64,000 nucleotides of DNA, from NCBI GenBank assembly GCA_017562135.1, contig QEYB01000841.1, forward strand, positions 992,001-1,056,000, written 5' to 3'. Position 1 is the first letter of the stretch, and each line of letters opens with the position of its first letter. The notes under the pieces were generated by a model, which was not told the origin of the DNA, ran no database searches, and saw nothing but the letters and a program-made list of their open reading frames with translations. Positions 43,701-55,919 of the stretch are shown piece by piece. A program made the position numbers and the translations under genes. This stretch comes from Dipylidium caninum (Eukaryota > Platyhelminthes > Cestoda > Cyclophyllidea > Dipylidiidae).

Positions 43701-43732
43701 AATTCCACAAATCCGGTATCAACGCCATCCAT
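25787..43732 (-). CDS. MSH2: DNA mismatch repair protein MSH2, 22 exons, about 965 aa
   Basis: Mismatch-recognition ATPase that pairs with MSH6 or MSH3 in the nucleus. Exons, 5' to 3' on the minus strand: 43732-43682, 43647-43612, 43577-43490, 43460-43330, 43298-43188, 43155-42903, 42833-42738, 42697-42642, 42606-42483, 41809-41699, 41633-41497, 38342-38226, 37958-37844, 35248-35193, 34737-34648, 34566-34395, 33120-32884, 32183-32119, 30278-30111, 28490-28211, 27434-27259, 26014-25787. They sum to 2898 nt, exactly in frame. Landmarks: FDRG near residue 27, [17 protein letters not shown] (lever core), [14 protein letters not shown] (clamp), Walker [10 protein letters not shown] at about 670-678, [10 protein letters not shown], Walker [27 protein letters not shown] and [12 protein letters not shown]. 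Odd points: a GC donor after exon 13, a six-Gly insert and a C-terminal acidic block. It hosts a nested antisense gene in intron 11. Confidence 0.95.
31199..31217. repeat. (CA)n microsatellite in an MSH2 intron
   Basis: About nine CA units within the MSH2 intron between exons 18 and 19. A simple repeat. Confidence 0.9.
37838..37844 (-). other. GC-type splice donor of MSH2 intron 13
   Basis: The minus strand reads CGAG|GCAAGT, the consensus form of a GC donor. Joining here to the acceptor before 35248 gives LRG then IKEHLD in frame, as in the MSH2 clamp region. The nearest GT, four bases on, would break the frame. Confidence 0.85.
38421..38517 (+). promoter_or_regulatory. Candidate promoter of the nested peptide gene
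   Basis: Two ATTGG motifs (inverted CCAAT boxes) lie at 38421-38425 and 38453-38457. TATTTAAT lies at 38469-38476, about 42 bp before ATG 38518. The order and spacing fit a compact plus-strand promoter inside the MSH2 intron, with a very short 5' leader. Activity is inferred. Confidence 0.45.
38518..39464 (+). CDS. Predicted secreted peptide precursor nested antisense in an MSH2 intron, 114 aa
   Basis: Two exons, 38518-38710 and 39313-39464. The donor is TTGGG|GTAAGT (optimal); the acceptor is CGTTTTTCAG; phase closes to 345 nt. Residues 1-25 look like a cleavable signal peptide (hydrophobic [14 protein letters not shown] ending GGC). A Ser/Pro-rich spacer with seven consecutive Ser follows. 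Exon 2 carries two basic cleavage sites, LRKR and CCRKR. Between them lies an 18-residue peptide starting PWALPDPLH and containing two Cys pairs, CC-x5-CC. The tail after the second site is GTHAYP. The overall plan is that of a neuropeptide or peptide-hormone precursor. A GTGAGA donor overlaps the stop (TATCC|GTGAGA), so a further exon is possible. No family is recognised. It lies entirely within the 38343-41496 MSH2 intron, on the opposite strand. Confidence 0.55.
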
Positions 43733-44120
43733 ATCGCAAGTAGCCCCTGACAGGCAAAGGCCGACGAAAAATCAGAGCACTAGTAGTCCCGAGCATTAAA
43801 ACATTCTCAAGGACGCGTCCCACAAGTGTAATGGAATGTAGTGATCATGTCTTAATTAATAAAGGACTCATCACATGAAATTTAAGGAGCAAGTGACCCT
43901 AACAAGCATTGTTGGTAAATAAACTTGTGAAGTCAAATGGATTGCACACAAACTTTTTATTTCGCCGGTTTGTGAAAATTATTGAAGTTACTATGCTTTT
44001 GCGCGTGCTTTTACTGTTTTTCATGCGCCGTTTTTATGCGATTAAATATTGTGAGTTCGTGTACGGCGGGCTTCTCGGTCCTCCTGGCTGGGGCATCTCC
44101 CCCTCGTGGCAGTTGCAGAT
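43733..44120. promoter_or_regulatory. Shared head-to-head promoter region of MSH2 and GCP4
   Basis: Only 388 bp separate the MSH2 start (43732, minus) from the GCP4 start (44121, plus), so both promoters must lie here or overlap the genes. No TATA box is placed convincingly for either gene. The arrangement suggests a bidirectional housekeeping promoter; no factor sites were assigned. Confidence 0.6.
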
Positions 44121-46350
44121 ATGCTGCATGAGATTGTCTTTTGTTTACATGGATTTCCAGGAAATATCTGTTCTCACCTTCCAACTCTTGACGCATTTGA
44201 TGAGTCGGAAACTCGGCTTAAATTGATTTCAGAAAAGCTGCCATTTATCGCTCCTGGTGAAATAGGACTTGTTGTGCGCATGCACCGAATTGGCGAAATT
44301 TATTTGCGAATCCAAAAATTTATCGATAAGTCCTGCGTACCTGGCTCAGGAAGTTTATATCTGACAGCCTTGGCTTGTGGGTTGGACGAGTCATTACAGG
44401 AATACCGCACGACACTCGCTTCCCTCGAAGCCGACCTTTTGAGGACACCTTGTTTGGGAATAACTTATATTTTCACAAAAGTGGACCCTTATCGTGCCAT
44501 TCTTTCTTCTCTAAATCAGCTGCTTGACCTTTCCATAAAGCACTACTTGGATCGCTCGTGCTTAATAAACTGTCTGTCCCTCGTAAATAAATCCCCTGTG
44601 ATTACTTGTGTATCGCGCCATTTACTGCGCGTCTTTCGACATCAGCTCTCAAGTTGGCTTCTTTTTGGTACGCTTCACGACCCCTATGGTGAATTTTTCA
44701 TAAATTCTGATAACACCTTATCTCCCGATAAGTTTCCCAACATTATTTCTCCCATGCTTGCCAACGACATTCTTTACTCCGGAAAAGCCGTTCGTTCGAG
44801 TGGTAGCGAACTCTCCGATCGGTTAGAGGAAATGTTTGCACAGCGTTTTGTTGATTTGGAAAGTACTGATCTGCTAAGTGAAGTTGACGAAGGACTAGAG
44901 CACCTGATTCGGGACATCTGGCGTTATGTCTCGGATGAAGTATGGCGACGGATGTTTGAAGAGTTCAACTTGATAAAGGAAGTAAATTTGGCCAGGGATG
45001 TATGTTTGCTAGGACGGGGAGAGCTTTTTGTCGCCTTTTTAGATAATCTGCTATTGGAAAGTAATGAGTTAGAGAAGGACATTCTGGAACGACCTGTCCC
45101 TGATACCATTGTAGACGCCAAGAGCCTTTCTTACGTAGTCAATCTCGCGTTCTTGGCCTCTGCTAGGTCTGTCGGCATGGACGATGAAGAACTTGGGTCC
45201 CGATTTAGGTAAGTTACTACGCTTCTGTCAACCAAAGGCTATTTTTCACCAGTATTTACAGTTTTGAGTCGTGTTAACTCTTTTGTCTAACTTGTACTCC
45301 TCCTCCTAACCGGATCCGAACATACTCTTCCCTTATTTTTAAACTTCCGTTTAGTATTCACTTCTATTTCATACTTGATTGGTAATGTAACCCTTCTCGC
45401 ATCTGTGTTTAAACGTCAATCTTAGTGTATCTTTGCGACATAGTGCCAAAACATAGGCGCGGTGCTTCCTTTTTGTTCAAACTTGCTGTAGCAAGGTCTC
45501 TAAGTTTTTTCGTTGCAAATTCAAAGCACCGATTCTCTCCTTCATCATAACGTAAACTTGTGATGTCTCTAGATTTGTGGTGTCAACAAACCCGCTGGAA
45601 GAGAACCTTCCGCCACAAGACCTGACTGTGTATGAATTAGAAGGCATTGCCAATTTCATGACGGCGTGGGACTGTCTTCGTCTTGAATTCATCTCAATTC
45701 CAGCCGGTCTTGAGACGGTTTTTACGGAAGCCGTCCAAGCCTCTTACACGCGTCTTTTCACTTTTCTTATTACTGTGCGTCGCACTGAACACGCGTTAAA
45801 CGTTGTTCGTCGGGAAGCAAAACGAAACCTTGACCAGCGCATCCTTCTGCTTCATCATCATATGGCTTTTATCGTGAATCACCTCAACTGCTACCTGCAG
45901 GCTAGTTCATCAACTCTCACTTGAAAAAAATTCCAGCTTCCGTCAATTTTGTTTATATTACTTTTCTTCCAGATTGACGTGATTGCGTCGGCTTTTGAAC
46001 GACTCCTCAGAGCTTTTACCACCCACAAAGGAGGACAGGATCTTGGTTCTGTTGAAGCCCTTCATGAAACCTTCCTGGAAAATATCGAGTCGCAGGCGTT
46101 CTTGCATCATCAACGCCTCCACTACCTCCTATCACGACTGCTATTTATCTGTCGCCGATATCGAGACATCGATGCATCGGCAGCTATCGCGGCTTTCGAA
46201 CACCTTGCTGCGACGCTCTTTTCTTCCCTCTCTACTGCCTCGCAAATGCACTCCACCAGACTAGGCGACGGTGGGGGTGGACACCTTTCCCAGTTGCTAC
46301 TGCGACTAGACTATAACCACTTCTTCACTAAGTCTCTGTCCAATCAATGA
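44121..46350 (+). CDS. TUBGCP4: Gamma-tubulin complex component 4 (GCP4), 3 exons, 597 aa
   Basis: Subunit of the gamma-tubulin ring complex that nucleates microtubules at centrosomes. Exons: 44121-45208, 45573-45900, 45973-46350; 1794 nt in frame. It starts MLHEIVFCLHGFPGN, matching the GCP4 amino-terminal opening, so ATG 44121 is preferred over the upstream in-frame GTG. Family landmarks: YLTALACGLDESLQEYR, RHQLSSWLLFGTL, FLLGRGEL-type motif (VCLLGRGELFVAFLD), then NPLEE, LITVRRTEHALNVV, HHHMAFIVNHLNCYLQ, and the closing LLLRLDYNHFFT. At 597 residues it is shorter than the mammalian protein (about 667); the middle is compact. Intron 2 uses a GC donor (CTGCAG|GCTAGT). It is divergent from MSH2 and convergent with MTR4. 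Confidence 0.92.
45901..45972 (+). other. GC-AG intron in GCP4
   Basis: The conserved segment HLNCYLQ ends exactly at CAG (45900) and the next conserved block, IDVIASAFERLL, begins after TTCTTCCAG at 45973. The intron starts GC, not GT. No GT donor nearby keeps this conserved junction. Confidence 0.8.
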
Positions 46351-46449
46351 TCCCCTCTGTAATCTTCTCATTGTAAATTTCTGAGTTTTAGCAAATCAAC
46401 AAGCCAAACTATAAAAACAAGTACTGTACATGAGTCAGACTGATCGACC
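46351..46449. other. 99-bp gap between convergent GCP4 and MTR4 stop codons
   Basis: The two transcripts meet tail to tail. No canonical AATAAA is visible for either inside the gap; CTATAAAA near 46410 could serve GCP4. At least one 3' UTR probably runs into the other gene, so the mRNAs may overlap in antisense. Confidence 0.6.
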
Positions 46450-49400
46450 TTAGAGGTAGAGACTGGCGGCAAAGACAATATCCCTTTTGATCTTCTCGAT
46501 AGCTGAAAAATAAAAGAACTCCGTCGTAAAGTAATGAATAAGCTCAAGTAACTTTGAAAGATTACGTCAATAATAACCACAAAGGAAATTGTAGATAACC
46601 GACTTTTGTCTATAGTAAAGCTCAAAAACGCAAAATCTAAAAAAAGCCTGATTGAATGCATCATGTACTCGCTAGTATCTGCAAGTGTTAAAGTTAGCAG
46701 CAGCATACGGGTGCGGAAACTGTGGCAACGATTAACTTGGGTAACTAAGTATTGGAGAAGTTGACCCCTTGCAAGGTGGTCAGAATAAACAATATGAGTT
46801 TCCGGAACTAGCTAAGGTTTAAGAAATAAAATCATTAAGTGGAAGCCTTTAAGTATAAACACGGCATAACTGCCTTGAACAAAGGTAGCTAAGGCGGTCG
46901 TTTTCGCGAATATAACTTTTAAATTTCAGTTATTGAGTACAAAAAGCAACCGTCAGTGCATCTGGCAGAAACAGTCTCGATTCATATCCACTTTCAATTG
47001 CATAAGTGATATGGTAGTGTTGGACCACAAGAAGGGGGAATTTGGTCTTATAAAGTTTTCATGGAAGCTTGGTTAGTAACTGTGTGGTTTTTCTGGCTCT
47101 ATCCCTGGACGACTATTCAAATTGACTGTATTAAGAAAGGACGGGGCAAGAAAGCAATGACACAACAAAAGGAAGCTTTTATCCGATTTGGTGTAGTTTC
47201 ATTTGAAAAAATTAAAGGAGAAAGAAGAAGCATACCTTCATTGAATTTGGCCTCAAGGGCAGCATTACCGATGGTACGAGCAGCATTGGTCATCTGCCGA
47301 AGGAGTTCCTCAAGCAGACGTAGACAGCGAATGATGGTACCCTCGAAGAGGTCGGTTCCAGCGCAAACACTGGCAAAGGTGGCGCCGTGAGCCCACGACA
47401 GCACTAAATCCATCAGGTAAGGTTTAAACGAGTCAACATAGGTGTCCGGGTCCACGGGTAGACGACATTCCCTACTGATTCGTGCAATACGCCGTGCAGT
47501 ATCCTATAAAATATGAAGGATGATTGAGTAGTAGTCGTACACGTCCTATTGTCTACTTTTATTTGAGAATTACTTGAGCAACTGTATATTTGCCCACTCC
47601 AAAGGACAAATAATGGGACATTTAAGACTAGATTCGGGACCTATTTGCCGGAGATATCCCTCCTCTAACACCATGTCTTAAACATTTCTTACCTTTCTGA
47701 ATTTGACATGTTTTTTTTTAACTTTATCAGAGGTGCAATATCGACGTCGAGTAAAACTAAATTCTAAACTGATACAAACAAGTGTTTTGAACACAGATTA
47801 CATGCAAAATCACGTTGATCAGCCTATTGGGAGATATCGCAAGTACCACATGTTAACTGTTTAACTGAACCTCTTTTTCAACCTCGACTTATAGGATTAG
47901 TAACTTCCCAAACCCTCACTAGGCTGACAAATCAGTTTCAAACCAGTTTATATTGAACGAGTACAAATTGACTTGTTTGTAGAAAAAAAGTGTAGAAGTT
48001 CATCGACATCATGATACTACTACCTAGCTTTAACTGCCATCAATGAAATTGTCACCATGTGTAGAGGAATGTGAACCATACCTAAGCAAGAGCTCCTTTT
48101 TGTTCAAATACTTTTCTTCATTACTTAGACTTCAAAAATATTTCACGTTCTTTTAACTACGACGTGTGTGTGTGTGTGTTCAATCAAATAACTAGACGTA
48201 TCGGACAAGTTCGGGGCTAGTAAGAAGTGTCAGCTAAGCACAACTTACCTGCAACGTGCGAAGCGCGTCAGCCAACTCAGATGAAAGCTTTGGCATCTCA
48301 GAGCCGCGCTCGTCAAAAACAAAGCAAGAGAGGAGGGCAGCAACCTGCTCAGCCGAGAGACGATTAAAAGTGCCCTCGAAGAGAAGCTCAGTGAGGACTA
48401 ACTCGTCTGCTGAGGTGATCTCGCAGGCTACCCGACCTTTTAGCTCAATCACGTCGTGTTCGTTACAAAAACCCAACCGTCGGAGAACGCGTTTACGTGC
48501 CAATAAGTTGTCCATCAGGATGAGGGAGACTTTTTGAGTTAGGCTCTGGGTCACCTGGTCGATACGGCGTCGTTGCGTTTCCCTGCGTTCGTAGGCCCCG
48601 AGGAGTTCAGGTAAACGGGCTGAGTTGTGAAGGGGATGCGCTTCAAGACGCTCCTCAAATAAACGTACTTTCTGTGCAAAAAATATCTGGTTTTGATGTA
48701 TCATAACATGGTAAAAAAAACTGTTTTTTAGTTTTTTTTGTATTATATATTCCCGGTCCATATGCAAAAAGTTTTATAATTCTGCGCATACATGAAAAAC
48801 TAGTGAATTATAAATGGAAAGGCAAACACATATTTGCAAATACTAGATTCTATCGGATAAAGGTTTAATAAGTCACGTAAGGTTAGCGTAGGGAAATGAA
48901 ATTTGACGTGCATTTGAGAGAATGGAGCAAAATTTTTATTCAGTGGGTTATACGAAATAAAGTAAAAAAGTAACAAGTTGATTAATTTTAAGATGTTATG
49001 CAAATAGTTATAGTTATAACCTCTAACAATTAATCGCAGAAATTACGGCCGCCGATTAGTACACTCAAGAGACAAGCCGTTGTGATCTACGTAAACTTAG
49101 TGTCACATCAATTTCGTTTTAGGATAGCTTTTCATGAAGGAGCATTAGGAATTCGTGATAAGTAGAATTGTGAAAATCAAGCAAATCTCTTTACACAGAA
49201 ATTCAGTCCGCAACTGACAATGTTTAGAGCGTAATGTAGGACGCATGACAATTGATCGCTGCTAGCATTTAATACTTCTCGCCTTAGTGATTATCTAATG
49301 GGCGTTTTCAAATCAGAAGGGTGAGAAGCAGACAATTTTTGTTGTTAGTATTGTCATTAAAGTGCGTTAATTTAAAGAAGTAGAGTTGAGTTGCAGATAT

Positions 49401-52400
49401 AAATAGTGAGCCAAATCCATTTTTGTTTCGTATGTTTAACCTCCCGATCGCGGGACAAAACAGTAAAAGAACCCCGTTAGACGCAACTTACCTCCGTGAT
49501 CTCCTTGAATTTAGCATCTTTAATTTGCATATCCCTCACAGGATCAAGACGCGGTAAATCGGAAACTCCGAGTTTGATTTTGACTTTCTCGATGGAGGCG
49601 AAAAGAAGGCTACGGGCCTCTGCTGAGCGAAGATCTTGTGGCACCATCAAACGTACCGCGCTGATACCACATACACAGTCCAGTCGGACGGGGAGGATCT
49701 CAGCAGATGGCGTTACTGTTGCCGATGATGAAGTGGACGTACCGTCCATATCAGAGGTATTGGTGAAATCACGGCTGGCAAGGAGACAATCGATGACGTA
49801 GAAAGTCTCCAGCGCAGAAACACGGTCATTGCGTTGGCGTTTCTTCAGATTAATCACCACGCCCCATCCATAATCATCGCCCTCGGACTCAATCTATTTC
49901 GAGTTTGATAACATCGTGAAATACGCCTTTTCATCATTATGGCCATTATTTCTCCACTCATAATCACTTGATGGGATACATGTTAAACTGACAGAAATAA
50001 TGTTTCTTCAGAATGCCCCTGACCTCCATAATTTTGCTTCAAGATAAATGTCGCCAAATAGAACCTAACTTAATACCTTTATTTTCCAATATAACGATCC
50101 CATTGTCATGCGCTTCAATATACCAACATGAACACTATTTCTCCCATTCTCATTTGAGAAGGGCCATTTTTCCATCCTATAGTATGCTCAATCTCACCAT
50201 CAAAAGATGTAAGATGTGGATTGGTTACTTGCCGCTTTAAAATTAATTAAAAGATATCTCAGTGTGAATTTTGGTGCAAATTTATCAGCTCTATGCTGCA
50301 GAATCATTGATGTCTTGAGCAATGTGTTATAAGTTTACTAGACTGGAGAGCTTTAAGCCTACCGCATTAAAAAGCGCTGTTGAGTCAATAGCCAAGGAAA
50401 GACATTAGTAAAGTAAATACTACATTTAAATTTGCATTAATTTCAAGTCAATTGGAGGACCAAAGTTTTGGAAAATTTTAAAAAAATATTGGCCAATTCA
50501 AATGAGGATAATGTCGGAATAATACTGACATACCTTAACAAGTCGCCCAGGTTGTAAAAAGGAGACAATGTGTTCCGGGCGACGAATGTACCGCCATTGT
50601 TGTTCAATGATCTCCCGCAAACAGAGTTGAATCTTCCGATAAGACTCTACCGCCTTTTCTTCTTCCAATACTGTACTATTGAGTTCCGTTTGCAACTGGT
50701 CAAGTTCTGCGGAGAAAATATCAAACAAAAAAGTAGCAAAAGTTTGAATGAAAACTAAAAACGCTTATTCTAAAATTCTATCAATGTCAGCGGTAAATGT
50801 CATTCACTTATATCAAGACTAGTTTAATAAAGGCGAAAAGAAGACTCTTCAAAGAGAAGTGTGCCTTGAAGGAGTAAAAAAAGGAGTTTAATAAGTGGCA
50901 AATTATAATCAACGAATCTTAAGTAGTTTGAAAGACTTTCGGCTCTTTAAGTTAGAGCGCCGTTGTTGCTAATGTTTGTATCTGTACAAGCCTTCCGTTA
51001 TCATCAGTTGGATTAATTTAAGATTTTCAAGAATATTGTCCATCTCGGTTGTGGTTAAAAGTTACAACCTGCAGAGAGTTCCGGTAAACGGGAGTAGTTC
51101 TGAAACTGGCAGAAGCTGCGCTCCATCAAAATATTCGGGATTGATCTCCTCCACCCTTAGCAGATTCAGAAGCATGTTATAAGTTATGTGAAAGGCTGAG
51201 TTGAGGGGAGCGGCGTCGCCCTGTAATATAGCTCGGCCCGCTTGTTCCGTTAGAGTCTCGTCAACCATCATGATTACTGTCCCGCTGGCGTCCTTGCCTC
51301 GACGACCCGCCCTACCAGACATTTGAATATACTCTCCTGCTGTGATCTAAGGAGAAGTTGAAAGTAAGTTAGCAAGACAAGTTAGAAGAATAATATAAGT
51401 GCCTACTCGTGATTCAAAGTCAATAGCTTTTACTTTATGAGATACTTTTATCGAGAACTAAGTGTAGGCAAAAAACGCATTCGAGGTTGAGTACAAAGCC
51501 ACTGTCAGATGGATGTAAAGATTACTCCCATGTCGCATCATGGTAGTGCTTTCCCAATAGAAGTAAGCAAAGTATGATTCGCCCTAAGGGAAAAGTTAAA
51601 CTCTCAGCTAGAGCACACAAATAAATCCAAGTTAACCTGCTTAATAAAAGGGAATTATTCATAGTCGTGAATGAAAGAGAGCAAGCAAAAAAAGATGACA
51701 CAGAAAAAGTGCCTGGGATATTTAGTGGAGTAAATAAAAATTAAAAATATTTGCACACACCCAACGGTAATTGATGCCATCGTATTTGCGCACCGAGGTG
51801 AAAACCACAGTGCGAGCGGGCATATTCAAACCCATGGCGAAGGTTTCTGTCGCGAAAAGACACTAAAGTGTACAAAAAACAAATTACTGGCCTTCACTGA
51901 TATTTATATTCTCTCCACTTGCGAGAATGGTTACAAGGCCCACAAAGAGCTGTACCAATTTGAAGTCAAGGAGCTTTTTCAATGATGGAATGAAGAGAGT
52001 ACTCTCTCATACTCTCAGGCGATTCTAATTAATACATCCTTCGTGTTTTAGAAACCTCCAGAATATCTACATATTAACGAAAAATCTCAAAATGGAAACG
52101 TTATTTGACCCAAACGGGCTATTTCTCCCCTTTCCAATCAGGGATTGCAATGTTAATGAAAACATAATGTCAAAACAGGATGAAGGTGCTTGCTAAACCA
52201 AAAGTCTAAGCACACACCTTGATGAGACCCTCACCAAAGAGGATTTCAACGGTTTCTTTGAGGATAGGTAAGAGACCGCCATGGTGGATACCGATACCCT
52301 TTTTGAGAAGAGGCAGAACACTTTCTACTTGTGGCAGACGGCGATCCTCCGGTGAGAGACCGCCAATAGCGTTCTTAAAAACTTCTTCAACCACTCTCTT

Positions 52401-55400
52401 GTCTGCATCTAAAAATTAAGGAGAGGAGCACATGGAGCTGTGGACTAATTTAGCATACTTCGGGTAGGACAGTAATGACAGGGGAGTGTGAATGGTAAAG
52501 GGTGGTTTAATAGAAGTAAGAAATTGGAACTAATTTCGAAGATATATCGGATCATTCAAAAGGAACTAGCTAGATATGCAATTAAGCGCAAAAGAAATTT
52601 TACGTGTTTAAATAAAATGTTTCTTAAGACTATCAACAAGTTTACAGGACAATCGGTACGTTATGCCAAAATTGTTGTGCCCAGGTCGCGGGGTGACTTG
52701 CCAAATGTAATCAAATAAAACAATAAAAAAATATAGAACTATAGAACCACCCATCAATTTGAGGTTAATTGCGTAAGAGGCATTAACTAACCCGAAATAA
52801 AGTCGAATTCGGACATCTTGAGGGCGTAGATTTCGCATTCTTTCTTACTGAAACTGAAAACAATGACCGGTTCTAAATTGCGCTGTTTCACCAGACGCAC
52901 CATCCTTGACACGTTGTCCTCCGTCTCTGTAAATAAAGAGCGCTGAAGTAATGGTCCTTCGCCTGGCTTTAGTCTACCCAGGAAATTTGTAGAAGCTAAT
53001 TAAGGAGTATACAATATCATCCTCATTCAGCCATTACCATCGGTGGCAGATTTAAGTTCATAAACTGTTGCTTAAAATTCTTTGTCGGTTTAGGAAAACT
53101 GCTGCGCTTTTCCACAAAAAAAATCTACAAAGCAGACGATATAACTAACTTTTGCTCACAGGACCAGTTTTCGTGCGGCTGGTACTGGGACCACCAAGTT
53201 CTCTTGACTTTGAGAAGGAAGACATGACTTTCCGAAAATTATCCTCTATATACTTTCCCTAAAAAATAGAATGTGTCACTTATTTCGATGCAACGTCTCA
53301 AATAATTAATATTTAAAGATGCGTTAATTTTTAGCTCGTAAAACGACTGCCAAAAATTTTAATGACATGAAACATAAAAAAGTAGAAGGACAAACAATAT
53401 CGGAGCTTAATTTAAAACTATTACTGAGGTTTCCAGTTATCCATTTTAAATGAGCATTTTGATGACGTCTACAGGTTCCCAATGCGACAGTTTTGAAAGT
53501 TTTGTTGTGCAATCCTATTTCAAAATATAATCAGGCGGAACGAGTACACGGAATACCGGATTGGAACACAACTGTCCATTCGAAAAATGATACAAGCATT
53601 CAAGAAAGTTGGTAACTTAAACGCCAGCAATAATGAATCAAGATCTGTAAAGCAAATTATTAAGATATGGAGCAGCAAATGTGGTTTTCACTCGATCAGA
53701 TTTGTAAGACATCTGATTCAACCTCCCATTCCTATAACTCAGAATAATAAAAACACAATAATGTGCCCATTTGAAACTAAATGAAGAGACAATACACAGA
53801 GGGAAAGAACAAACAGACCTCATTATGGACGAGGTAGAGGCCATCGCCGCCAAGAGGATATATGTAGTGTCGCAGGGGCACGGGCCGCGTCTCCGTGTTA
53901 ACCACGTGGCAGGGTTGGGCATGGAGAAAGGCAATCCACTCGGCGAATTGACGTGCGTTTGGAGTTGTAGCGGAGAGGAAAACGAAACGCACACAGTCGG
54001 GGAGCAACACCAGTGACTCCTCCCAAACTACACCACGCTCCGGGTCGCGCATATAGTGAATTTCATCAAACACCACCCAGCCGACCTCACGCATTATAGA
54101 AGAGCCTCTGGAATAAAAAGTATGCATTGAAAAAAGTATTTGTGGTTTTGCAACACCACTGTTAGCACCCTTAGGCATCGATGACATAATGATTGAAAAG
54201 TTTAAGGGAAGACAAAGGAATAATTGGGATTTGTAGTGAACTTAGCCATAAGACTATGGGGAAATGCCATCACCACAGTTCACAAAAGTATGCGGTGTTT
54301 AAGGTGAGACCCAAACCCTTAAGATCAATTACATAATTGGCATATCGTATTGATGAAACACAATGTAGTTACTAGGATGATCGAAAATGTGGGGCAACCC
54401 TCTAACTCTCCCACCTCTTTATCTCATGTTAATAATAAGTGATTGTGAATGGAGAACTTAGCCATTATTTGCAACGACAAAAATGTGTAGTTAACTTTAC
54501 AGTGCAGTACTGAAGTAAAGTAAGTACTCCATTTAACTGGTATTAACGTCATTGGTTTATTAGGCTGCTTCACTATACTATTTCAAGTAACATTACAAGG
54601 TTCCCTTATAAAGCTTTTGATGAAAGCAAAACAAAGGTATTCACACTCGACTAGATAAACGAAAATCATCAGTAAAAATTGGATAATTCATGAAAGAGCT
54701 GCGCCATCTTAACCATAATCATTAGAACAACCAATCGCTCATTCACTTTGTGATGAGAAAAAACTTCAATTTAACCAACTTGAAATTAATCAGAAAAATT
54801 CAACAAAAGGAAAACTTTGATAATGAATCTATATGGAGCAAATATACTGTTAACAAAAGGTTAACCGTTTCATGAAAGGTAAAAGAGTTAATAGGGTTGG
54901 TAAATAATCTAATATATGCAACCACTAGTAATTACCGACTATACATTCAGTCACTTTGATGACGAAGCTTTATGAAAAAAGGAATTAAAATTAATTTCAG
55001 AAAAGGCGCTTCGAAAAAACCCTTGTTGCAGACAAGGGAAGGCAATCCCCCAGAAAAGAAGGTTTTAGACAGTATTATTAGTATGCTAATTTCAAAAGTA
55101 TTACCCACCGGTATAGCATTGATTGCAAAATCTCTGTGGTCATAATTAGAACACCGGCATTGACATTGATAGTAGCATCACCGGTAAGAAGACCAACCTC
55201 TGGAAATTCCTCAGAAAATTCCCGATACTTTTGATTGCTAAGAGCCTTGATAGGGGTAGTGTAAATGACACGCTGTTTATCCCGCAGCGCCTTAGCGATC
55301 GCGTATCTAACAAGAAAAAGCAGCCATAAAATGTAATATTATAGACATGCTAAATGACTGAACACTTACTCGGCTATCACTGTTTTTCCCGCAGACGTAT

Positions 55401-55919
55401 GAGCAGATACCATGACGGACTGATTGTTGTCTATACAAAGCAAAGCTTCCTGTTGAAAGGGATCCAAGGTAAAAGGAAATGTCAAAAGTTTAGGCTCCAC
55501 AATCGGTTCTAACTCTTTAAACGGTATATCCGGAGGATAAGCGACCTTTAATACACATTTGTGAAAATTACATGCAACAATACCTCATGAGTGCAGCTGT
55601 TAGGAGAGGGAATTTTGTATATCTTGATTCGAGGAGACTTTGATAGAGTTGATTCTAGAAGAGACGACAGTCTAGGCTTTTTTGGATCAATGGCAGGTTC
55701 TCCGTCTTTAGAAATAGTAATGTGCTCTTTCAAAGTATTTTCGATACTAAAGTGAGCTAGAACATAGAGAGAAAATTACTCGCGTTTTTTCCTCTCGAAG
55801 TCTTCATCCAGCACGGCAGAATCTGTTGACTTTACCGGTTCTATTAAAAGTTCCTTTGTTTCTTTATCTTCAAAAACAGATGCTAATTTATCGATGTCAA
55901 CACCGAAAAGATTTGACAT
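46450..55919 (-). CDS. MTREX: Exosome RNA helicase MTR4 (SKIV2L2), 15 exons, about 1028 aa
   Basis: Ski2-like DEVH-box helicase that feeds RNA to the nuclear exosome. Exons on the minus strand: 55919-55780, 55746-55584, 55545-55370, 55306-55109, 54107-53819, 53258-53160, 52924-52792, 52408-52218, 51862-51761, 51346-51069, 50706-50534, 49893-49492, 48671-48249, 47503-47236, 46502-46450. Motifs: Walker A AHTSAGKT (about 149-156), DEIHYMRD (DEIH about 240-243), [65 protein letters not shown]. The arch/KOW region follows ([19 protein letters not shown]), then [18 protein letters not shown], the helical bundle and the end [12 protein letters not shown]. All phases close if one base is removed from an A run at 51128-51131 in exon 10; otherwise the frame stops soon after. 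Confidence 0.94.
48164..48179. repeat. (GT)n microsatellite in an MTR4 intron
   Basis: Eight GT units between MTR4 exons 13 and 14. A simple repeat. Confidence 0.9.
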
